Assembly (NCBI RefSeq): GCF_900101765.1
Contig: NZ_LT627735.1
Span: forward strand, 1,776,001-1,840,000
Length of the DNA stretch: 64,000 bases
Direction of reading: 5' to 3'
Source of the DNA: Nonlabens sp. Hel1_33_55
GTDB lineage: Bacteria > Bacteroidota > Bacteroidia > Flavobacteriales > Flavobacteriaceae
Shown: piece by piece, positions 52,145-59,450 of the stretch
Position numbering within the stretch: position 1 is the stretch's first letter
Layout of the letters: every line of letters begins with the position of its first letter
Notes under the pieces: model-generated
Database searches by the model: none
Told to the model about the DNA's origin: nothing
Seen by the model: only the letters and a program-made list of their open reading frames with translations
Program-made: the position numbers and the translations under genes

Positions 52145-53662
52145 TTAGTTAATAGTTGGAATTATCACAGTCTGCAAACTTTGCGGACCTAGTTTTATAT
52201 TTACCTGGCTTTCGCGAAAGCGTAATACATAATCTTTCTCTTCCATTCCTTCATTGAATACCACAAAAGCGATGCTACCATCTGGATTCTTTGCAGCAGT
52301 AGCTACAATATCTGTATCTGGATTGCTCACATCAACGATTTGCGCACCAGGTCTGATGAACTTGCTAAAATGTGCCATCGTATAAAATAGCGGTGTGAAG
52401 TATACCTCATCTGCATCTGGATCAACGATAACAGGCGCCGCGCACCAATTCTCGAACCAGTTGGGACCACCTTGACGATCCAGCACCATATTCCAGTCCA
52501 CCCAACCATCGACCCAGTTGTTGAGACAGCCTATGATATCACGAGCATACCTGTTCACAGGAGCATATTTGGGGTGTAGGTATTTCTCATCTTCTGCTGC
52601 CCAATCCCAGCCCCAATCTGTAGCTTCTTTTGACCAATACCAAGCGTCGTCTTTCCAAGCTGGAACTTCAGAGTCCACACAACCTTCTGTTTCAATTAAG
52701 AATTTTTCAGGTGCTTTATTATGCGCATATTGAAGCTCTTCAGGAAACACTTCATAAGTACTTTCATACCAGTGTATCGCAGTACCATCAAAGTATTTTG
52801 AAGTTTCTTCATTTTCATACATCACATCGACCCATTCTTTCAAACCAGCTCTATTCTGGTCGTAGCCTAAAATGAATTTATCTCCATGACCATCAGCTTC
52901 AAGCTTAGGACCTAAGTGAAATTGAACGAAATCTGTCATTTCTTTGGGAGAGAAATGCATGCTTTCCCAATTATTTCCATTACCATGTGGCTCATTTTCA
53001 ACAGTGAAACCCCAAATTGGAATTCCCTCAGCTTCATAGGCCTCAATATATTTTGAAAAGAATAATGCCCAGGTATCATAGTATTTGGGAAGCAGTTTGC
53101 CGCCTACCCATTCATTATTGTCTTTCATCCATGGCGCTGCGGTCCATGGTGAGGCAAAGATTTTAAAACCATCTCCAGATGCTGCCATGGCATCTTTAAT
53201 CATAGGTATCAAATCTGGCTGATCCTCTTCAATGGTAAAATGATCCAGGTTAACATCATCTGCAACTGGTGAGTACGAATATTGATCCAATGAAAAATCA
53301 CAACTATTCATATGCGTTCTAGTCAGCGAATAATTTGCACCTTCACGGCCAAAGTAGGCATCAATAATAGTGTCTCTGTTTTTTTTGCTCAATCGATTGA
53401 GTAAGTAGGCAGAAGACTCTGTAAATGCGCCACCAAAACCAGTGATGGTCTGATAGGTCTTACTATCATCTATCGTTATCACTAAGTCGCTATTTGACTC
53501 AACTGCACCTTCAATTTTAGCTAAGTTGTTCCCAGCTGCAGAGGTTTCATAAATCTCTACTTGTAGTGTTTCCTCTTCTTGTTTCGTTTCCTTGCAGCTC
53601 ATTGATGTGCTTATTAAAATAGCTACCAACAATCCTTGAAATATCTTTTTCAAATTATTCAT
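52145..53662 (-). CDS. GH30 glucosylceramidase-like beta-glucanase lipoprotein
   Basis: A 505-residue enzyme with a lipoprotein signal (LVAILISTSMSC, Cys at residue 23) and a GH30 barrel: GFGGAFTESSAYLL, FASPWTAAPWMKDN, acid/base E224 in TVENEPHG, nucleophile probably E326 in FLIETEGCVD, and a C-terminal beta domain. In laminarin loci such GH30 enzymes usually remove beta-1,6-linked side glucose. It overlaps the GH17 lipoprotein gene by 8 bp and precedes the transporter-GH17 fusion by 12 bp. A palindrome copy encodes R-F-R-E-S in the final beta domain. Confidence 0.92.
   Translation of the reverse strand: MNNLKKIFQGLLVAILISTSMSCKETKQEEETLQVEIYETSAAGNNLAKIEGAVESNSDLVITIDDSKTYQTITGFGGAFTESSAYLLNRLSKKNRDTIIDAYFGREGANYSLTRTHMNSCDFSLDQYSYSPVADDVNLDHFTIEEDQPDLIPMIKDAMAASGDGFKIFASPWTAAPWMKDNNEWVGGKLLPKYYDTWALFFSKYIEAYEAEGIPIWGFTVENEPHGNGNNWESMHFSPKEMTDFVQFHLGPKLEADGHGDKFILGYDQNRAGLKEWVDVMYENEETSKYFDGTAIHWYESTYEVFPEELQYAHNKAPEKFLIETEGCVDSEVPAWKDDAWYWSKEATDWGWDWAAEDEKYLHPKYAPVNRYARDIIGCLNNWVDGWVDWNMVLDRQGGPNWFENWCAAPVIVDPDADEVYFTPLFYTMAHFSKFIRPGAQIVDVSNPDTDIVATAAKNPDGSIAFVVFNEGMEEKDYVLRFRESQVNIKLGPQSLQTVIIPTIN
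52208..52221. repeat. Palindrome copy 15 (inside GH30 gene)
   Basis: Core GCTTTCGCGAAAGC read on the minus strand as R-F-R-E-S near the C-terminal end of the GH30 protein. Confidence 0.95.
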
Positions 53663-54938
53663 AACCTCTAAAATTTATTTTAACTGGTGGTAATTTTACG
53701 TGGCTCATCAATTTCTTTTTATCTCCATCAAAGCTTTTTGTGATAGGGTTACCATTCCTGCTCAAGCCGTCAAATACTCCTTTATCCACGAGTTCCCACA
53801 TGGCATACTTTGCCTCTCCATCAATATTGAACAATCCAAAATGATTTTCAGATCCCTGTGGATTGCCAGCATCTTTCCAATTCTCGTCAAAGGCTTCAAA
53901 GTAGAAGCAAGAAATATTGTTTTGAGTGGTCCATTTTCTCATTAAATGGTAAAATCTTCCAGATTTGAATTGGTCTGCAGCATGCGAACCCTCATCACCG
54001 TATAGATCGTTTGCATAAGTAGCCCAACCGGTCTCTCCTATGTGTATAGGTTTATCAACACCTATGGATGTCATGTAATCACGAACTCGATTGTATTGAT
54101 CCTTAGCATAATTGACAGATCTAATCATGGCATTCTCAACCTTTTGCTCCTTAGACAGAAGCATGTTTGTAGCAGAAACTCCCCAAAATACCGGGTTGTA
54201 ATGCGTATCGTGCATAGGATATGTGTGCATCGAGATGTAGTCAACAGCTTTAATTAATTCATTCAACTCTGGTACGTGATAAACGCCCTCGCCGCCACCC
54301 CAAGAAGCAAAATTGTCAGAGCTTGTGATCCACAAATTTTTATCCAGCTCTCCTTCTTTTTTGAGATCCTGCAGGTGGTTTACCCATTTTAGAATCACGT
54401 CAGGCTGGACGTAATAGCTCGTTGCCCACTTAACCATCGCCTCGTTCCCTACAGCGATGACCTTAATGATTTCAGGATATTGTTTAGTAAGCGCTACGGC
54501 TCGATCGATCTCTGCTTCATTGAACTCGCTTTCTACGTTATGGTCTGGTTCCATACCAGTCCATGCGTTTTTGCAATCAATCCACGCACCTAACATCACG
54601 TACATCTCAAAACTTGGTTGTTCTTTCTTAAGTTCTGCTATGGCTTTTACTACGTTAGAAGCATGTGGTAATTGCATATTATAGGTACGCAATATCCTAA
54701 TTCCCATAGCCGAAAGAATTTTCAAGTCATCCTTGATCTGCTTGACGGTAGGTTGAATATCTCGCGTAGTATCGCGATAGGCACCATACGATATGGATAG
54801 GTACTCTGGATTTGATAAGATAGCACTTGCTGTCATTAACTTCTTTTCTGGGGCAGGTATTTGATCTTCATTTACACCTTTGCAAGCGGCCACTACAAGC
54901 AGCAACATTGCAATCATGGATGTTATTGAAACTCGCAT
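53655..54938 (-). CDS. GH17 beta-1,3-glucanase lipoprotein
   Basis: A 427-residue GH17 enzyme with a lipoprotein signal (MIAMLLLVVAAC, Cys at residue 19). The barrel has RILRTYNMQLPHA, acid/base E166 in AVGNEAMVKW, nucleophile E302 in HIGETGWATY, and FYFEAFDENWKDAG near the end. It is exported, unlike the two other GH17 domains in this locus, and would cut beta-1,3-glucan chains in the periplasm or at the surface. It lies upstream of GH30 with an 8-bp overlap. Confidence 0.9.
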   Translation of the reverse strand: MRVSITSMIAMLLLVVAACKGVNEDQIPAPEKKLMTASAILSNPEYLSISYGAYRDTTRDIQPTVKQIKDDLKILSAMGIRILRTYNMQLPHASNVVKAIAELKKEQPSFEMYVMLGAWIDCKNAWTGMEPDHNVESEFNEAEIDRAVALTKQYPEIIKVIAVGNEAMVKWATSYYVQPDVILKWVNHLQDLKKEGELDKNLWITSSDNFASWGGGEGVYHVPELNELIKAVDYISMHTYPMHDTHYNPVFWGVSATNMLLSKEQKVENAMIRSVNYAKDQYNRVRDYMTSIGVDKPIHIGETGWATYANDLYGDEGSHAADQFKSGRFYHLMRKWTTQNNISCFYFEAFDENWKDAGNPQGSENHFGLFNIDGEAKYAMWELVDKGVFDGLSRNGNPITKSFDGDKKKLMSHVKLPPVKINFRGYE

Positions 54939-54973
54939 ACCTGATAATGTTTTGGAATGATGTTGAAGTGTTA

Positions 54974-54989
54974 CGCTTTCGCGAAAGCG
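54974..54989. repeat. Palindrome copy 16 (between glucan genes)
   Basis: CGCTTTCGCGAAAGCG in the 68-bp gap between the GH149 and GH17 genes, two co-directional genes likely on one transcript. Confidence 0.95.
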
Positions 54990-55006
54990 AACTTCTCTAC
55001 AAACCC

Positions 55007-58000
55007 TTATTTTTTATTTAGAAATACCTCAATGTGTTTGATGTCCTGATAACGTTTGAATAGCTGTTCACTAGATTTCTTATCCAGTTTCAATTGATCC
55101 ATCACCTGCTTGCTTCCATCCTTATGGGTTACTTCAACTTTTTCTTTATCTCCCAATGTGTAAATCACGGGAACTTGACAGTAGGTAAATGCCAAAGAAT
55201 CTGGTTGAATAGTAATCGACTGATTGGTCTTATCCAGGTCCACATAATCGAAGGTCTGTGACGTTTTCAAAAATTCCTGTTTGCGTAGAAGACTAGGTTT
55301 GAAATTCAAAACGCCTTGATCGACTACTAATCCCAATTCTCCAAAGCGGCTCAAAATATCTTCTTTAACCTGACCTGTCATACCTGGCTGTTGGGCTCCT
55401 TTTGTGGCAGGTGTGTGCGAATATGGGTCTGTAGGTACCGCACCGTATAATTCAGGTGATTTGTGTGAACCTATTCCTGCTTGTATTTCATAGTAGTGAT
55501 CCAACATTTTGCCTACAAGTTCATCGTCTGCACCGCTTTGAATTGCTGCTAGGCAACATTCTTGAACGGCAAGCAACAGTTTAGAAACCATGTGCCAATA
55601 GATAGAGCCTAATCCTTCATATCCAAAGAAAGTACCAGACCTACCGGTAAATGCCTTATGATTGAATACCGTTTCAAAGGTTTTCTCCAGTTGCTTTTGC
55701 TCTTTCTCAATCAACGATCCATAGGTGGATTGTGGTAATTGTTTAAGGGCAGTCTTCAAACTATTTGCATTATTGAAGTTTGCATTGAAATGGTAGTCAC
55801 CATTGTTGTCTTGTACCACAATTTTATGGTTGCCTTCCTTCAACAATTTTTGCAATAATTCAGATTGCTGGATGTGTTCTTTTGGAATCACGTTCTTTTC
55901 CTCAAAACCTGGTAATTGTTTGTTGGGGTAAAGAATGTAACTGTATTGATCTTCTCTAAATAGCGCACTGGACTTTAATCCATCCATCACCTTTAGAGCT
56001 TGTTCTGGCTTCAAATATCCAGAACTCAACACAGCAACTTGCCCTTCAAGCATTTCAGATAGATAGGAAATGCTTACACCACCATTCTCTTGAATGGTCA
56101 TAAGATTGTAAGCGTGATACATTCCATCTTGACGCAAGTTTGCATCAATACTTTGATCTAGATAGACCAAGGTGACCTTTGCAAACTCTAGCAAGCTCTT
56201 TTTGGAAACATCCTTTTTATTACCAGAAAAATTATGATCATAGATCTTTGATCGATAATCACTGGCTGGTTGAGCTAGACCATCCAAAATCTGTCTGCGT
56301 TGTGCATCACTAACTGATCCATCCAGTACACCTGCATTCTCAGTAAGCGTTTTGTGAACTGCTTGAAAAAATTCAAATAATTCGGTTGAAATGGAGGAGT
56401 TTTCAAAGTCAGAATCCTCAATGAATTCCTCGAAATAATCCATGAACCTTCTCAAATAATATAAGGTCACCATGGATACTCCATTACCAACTAACGCATT
56501 GTTAGCATCATTCCATTCTGGTCGTTGTGTGTTTAACCAGATACCGCCTTCTGGTATGAAGTTGGAGACTTTGGCAAGCACTGTGGCGAGCAACTTCTCT
56601 ATCAAGTTGACACGATAAATATCACCCAATTGATTCTTAAGTAAAGCACCATCTGCCCCTAATTCCTTGCGACGCTCCTCTATAGTTTCCTGTAGTTCGT
56701 AATCAAAATCTATAGTGTCCTTAGGGTTCTTTTTGATATCATCATATTCCTTGATTTTATAGGGAACATTAGCATAAACAAAAAGATCCTCATTGACAAA
56801 ACCTTCAAGCTTACCTGGATAATGCGCTTTTATAAATTCTAAAAATTTGAGCAGATAGATAATTTGATGATCGCCCCAATATCCTATGTATGACCACGGG
56901 TCATCTTCTTCAATCACTTCCCAGTCAAAACCAGCTTTAGTAACCCTATATGGATTGTATCCATCCAGCGTGGTTGCGTTGAGAAATTTGTGAATCATTC
57001 CTTCAATAAATTCTGGATAGGAATGTGCGAGTGCTTCCCAATTCTGGAAAATATCACGCCAGTTACCTTCATAATCCAAAATCTTGGAACCGTCTATCTC
57101 ACTGCGTGTGTTGATGGAAAATTTATTCCAAGGACGACTAGGATCACCGTGTCTACGACTAAACTTAAGCGGTAGATATTCAATCACCAATCGTTTGAAA
57201 TGCGGATTGTCGTGTGAGTTTGCGATGGCAACCAATTCCTGTTGATTGAAATCTGCTGGCAAACCTTCCAACCATTCTTTGGTCTGACTAAAGACCTCAA
57301 CATTAGCTGCCTCTAGATATTCTATAAAATCTTCTTTTTCAACTACATAATTATCATCAAAAATCCCACCTCTCATGATGTTGAACATCGTGTTGGAATA
57401 ATGACGATTATTAGTCAAAGGATCTGCAGTAAGTTGAAGACCATCTGATGCTGCGATAAGAGCATTTAGTTTTTCTGATCCCAACTCAATATCGTCATTG
57501 ATCTTTTTGATCAGATCTTTGTCATTCTCAATTTGTGCTGAAATCTCATTGATGGAAACGATGTTCTGATTTACATCTGCCAGATAGTACCATTCTTTTG
57601 ATTTTCCAGATGCTATGTCCATTTTAGAGACTGTGAAATAGGCACCTTTTTCTGCTTTGACATCAGTTTCCTGTTCAACGCTATATCCTTTTCTAAAGTC
57701 ATCTAATTGAAGAGAAGAAACCAAATAAATAGGATCGTCTAAACCAAGAGACCATGCTATGTTTGCTTTAAGCGCCTCACTTGGCTCTGCTTTATCAACA
57801 ATGACGGCACTAAGAGCGATGATACCAATTCCTGTTTCTTCCTTAAGCTCTGTTCTTTTATAAGCATCCACTAGATTGCTGGAAGCTTTTTGAAGATCTT
57901 CACCTACTGTTGCTGGCAACATATTCTGCAATCCATCGAGAACGGTCAAATTCACCTTTGCATCACTGTGATTGATTAACTGCGCTCGTTTCACAAATCC

Positions 58001-58471
58001 ATAGACATCACTAGAATTCCAATGATATCTATACGTTAATTGTAAGTCTTCATTGATCTCTTCAAAAATAAGTTTGTCGCCGTGGACATTCTTGTAAAGG
58101 TTGCGAGACACTTTATAAATACCCATGTATCTATTAGAAAATGGCTCCCATAACTGATCACGATCAGCGGTATGAATTCTAATGATGGTCTTACTACCTG
58201 TTACATCAAAGGATTCTGTAATCTTATCATCTGTGTAATAAGGAAATAATGCGGAATCGCTATTCTTGCGGCCAGCGCTAAGCCCACCATTACTTGATAC
58301 AAACATCCAGTGATTTGAATCGCTAACGATGCTCATGAAAAAAGGACGCATCGCATCCTGATTGCTTATCTTATAATACTTTTCTCCTTGAAAATCAACA
58401 AGTTCCCCTTTTACTTCTTTTTTTGAAAAAGTGGCCTTTTGTTCACCGAGATATGTTTTGCTTTTGGTCAT
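55007..58471 (-). CDS. GH149-type beta-1,3-glucan phosphorylase
   Basis: A 1154-residue protein without signal peptide, so cytosolic. Its length and motifs fit the GH149 beta-1,3-oligoglucan phosphorylases, distant relatives of GH94. An N-terminal beta-sandwich is followed by an (alpha/alpha)6 barrel containing RRHGDPSRPWNKF (440-451) and EGNWRDIFQNWEAL (468-481), where D473 is the likely general acid. A later block includes GFEEKNVIP and GSIYWHMVSKLLLA. It would split imported beta-1,3-glucans with phosphate, giving glucose 1-phosphate and saving ATP. Family assignment is from memory of motifs and size, not a search. Confidence 0.82.
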   Translation of the reverse strand: MTKSKTYLGEQKATFSKKEVKGELVDFQGEKYYKISNQDAMRPFFMSIVSDSNHWMFVSSNGGLSAGRKNSDSALFPYYTDDKITESFDVTGSKTIIRIHTADRDQLWEPFSNRYMGIYKVSRNLYKNVHGDKLIFEEINEDLQLTYRYHWNSSDVYGFVKRAQLINHSDAKVNLTVLDGLQNMLPATVGEDLQKASSNLVDAYKRTELKEETGIGIIALSAVIVDKAEPSEALKANIAWSLGLDDPIYLVSSLQLDDFRKGYSVEQETDVKAEKGAYFTVSKMDIASGKSKEWYYLADVNQNIVSINEISAQIENDKDLIKKINDDIELGSEKLNALIAASDGLQLTADPLTNNRHYSNTMFNIMRGGIFDDNYVVEKEDFIEYLEAANVEVFSQTKEWLEGLPADFNQQELVAIANSHDNPHFKRLVIEYLPLKFSRRHGDPSRPWNKFSINTRSEIDGSKILDYEGNWRDIFQNWEALAHSYPEFIEGMIHKFLNATTLDGYNPYRVTKAGFDWEVIEEDDPWSYIGYWGDHQIIYLLKFLEFIKAHYPGKLEGFVNEDLFVYANVPYKIKEYDDIKKNPKDTIDFDYELQETIEERRKELGADGALLKNQLGDIYRVNLIEKLLATVLAKVSNFIPEGGIWLNTQRPEWNDANNALVGNGVSMVTLYYLRRFMDYFEEFIEDSDFENSSISTELFEFFQAVHKTLTENAGVLDGSVSDAQRRQILDGLAQPASDYRSKIYDHNFSGNKKDVSKKSLLEFAKVTLVYLDQSIDANLRQDGMYHAYNLMTIQENGGVSISYLSEMLEGQVAVLSSGYLKPEQALKVMDGLKSSALFREDQYSYILYPNKQLPGFEEKNVIPKEHIQQSELLQKLLKEGNHKIVVQDNNGDYHFNANFNNANSLKTALKQLPQSTYGSLIEKEQKQLEKTFETVFNHKAFTGRSGTFFGYEGLGSIYWHMVSKLLLAVQECCLAAIQSGADDELVGKMLDHYYEIQAGIGSHKSPELYGAVPTDPYSHTPATKGAQQPGMTGQVKEDILSRFGELGLVVDQGVLNFKPSLLRKQEFLKTSQTFDYVDLDKTNQSITIQPDSLAFTYCQVPVIYTLGDKEKVEVTHKDGSKQVMDQLKLDKKSSEQLFKRYQDIKHIEVFLNKK

Positions 58472-58533
58472 TACTTTGGTTAGATTCTACTTTATTTAAT
58501 TCACTGATGGAATTGTGGTTTCATGATGATGTG

Positions 58534-58557
58534 ATTACGCTTTCGCGAAAGCGTAAT
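58534..58557. repeat. Palindrome copy 17, extended to 24 bp
   Basis: Perfect 24-bp palindrome (ATTACGC on the left to GCGTAAT on the right) in the gap between the GH16 and GH149 genes, about 60 bp upstream of the GH149 start. Confidence 0.97.
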
Positions 58558-58591
58558 ACTTTACCATCCTATTCACAAATTATTTCATTTT

Positions 58592-59440
58592 TTACTCATA
58601 AACACGCACATAATCCACCAATAGTGTTTGTGGGAATACGGTGTTCTCATTAGGAGAGCCCACGAATGAACCTCCAACGGCTAGATTGATCAACAAATAA
58701 AACTCATTATCATTGAAAACCCATTCACCATTCACATCTGATGGTGTAATCTGATTGTACAGTACATCATCCACGTAATAGTTTACATAATCTGGACCCC
58801 ATTCAATACCGAAAATGTGGAAACTGGTATCAAATCGATCATTGATCAGATTGTAGGATTTTGACTGTGCATTTGCTCCAGAATATCCCGGACCGTGAAC
58901 TGTTCCCAAAACTTCTGTAGGGTTTTGACCACGATACTCCATGATATCGATCTCGCCCAATTGTGGCCAGACCAACGTCCCGTTTTGATCATCACCCAGC
59001 ATCCAGAATGCTGGCCATATACCTTGGCTATAAGGCAACTTCATTCTTGCCTCAAAGCGACCAAATTTCTTTTGAAATTTACCTTGCGTCAATATTCTGG
59101 CAGATGTGTAATTTGAGTTTTCACGTCGCTCTTCTTTAGCAGTGATTTTAAGCATGCCATTTTCTACAACAATATTGTCAGATTCATCTGTATAAAACTG
59201 TAACTCGTTATTTCCCCAACCTACTAATCCTCTCACAGATCCATCGCCTAAATCATAACCCCAAAGGTTAGGGTCTGGCGCACCATCTACATCAAAATTA
59301 TCTTCAAGAACCAGATTGTTAAGTGTTGTTACTGTTTGCTTATCATCTTCAGAACATGCTGATAAAATCAGCATTGCACCAAATAGAACTAAACTACCAA
59401 GCTTGTTCATTTTTCTATTTATCATTATCATATTTTTCAT
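58592..59440 (-). CDS. GH16 laminarinase-like lipoprotein
   Basis: A 282-residue enzyme with a lipoprotein signal ending in LILSAC (Cys at residue 29) and a GH16 jellyroll. The catalytic motif is EIDIME (E163, D165, E168) within LGEIDIMEYRG; WPAFWMLGD precedes it, and it ends near LINLAVGGSF and VDYVRVYE. GH16 enzymes of this type cut internal beta-1,3-glucan bonds. The start may be the inner ATG at 59410 (MNKLGSLVLF). It lies 10 bp after the glycan-binding lipoprotein gene. Confidence 0.93.
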   Translation of the reverse strand: MKNMIMINRKMNKLGSLVLFGAMLILSACSEDDKQTVTTLNNLVLEDNFDVDGAPDPNLWGYDLGDGSVRGLVGWGNNELQFYTDESDNIVVENGMLKITAKEERRENSNYTSARILTQGKFQKKFGRFEARMKLPYSQGIWPAFWMLGDDQNGTLVWPQLGEIDIMEYRGQNPTEVLGTVHGPGYSGANAQSKSYNLINDRFDTSFHIFGIEWGPDYVNYYVDDVLYNQITPSDVNGEWVFNDNEFYLLINLAVGGSFVGSPNENTVFPQTLLVDYVRVYE

Positions 59441-59450
59441 AGCAGCAGTA

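Noticed and set aside
54827..55021. Short plus-strand frame containing LRFRESE across a palindrome copy
   Set aside because: It is a shadow of the intergenic palindrome plus opposite-strand genes. Similar RFRES, LSRKR or AFAKA frames appear at most copies because the repeat is open in all frames.
5007..58557. The palindromes as ordinary Rho-independent terminators
   Set aside because: They have no loop and usually no T run, several are inside genes, and true terminators with T runs exist separately at 7771, 13028, 19420, 33483, 42060 and 47024.
5007..58557. The palindromes as a CRISPR array or IS ends
   Set aside because: They are dispersed kilobases apart with no unique short spacers, no cas genes, no transposase and no target duplications.
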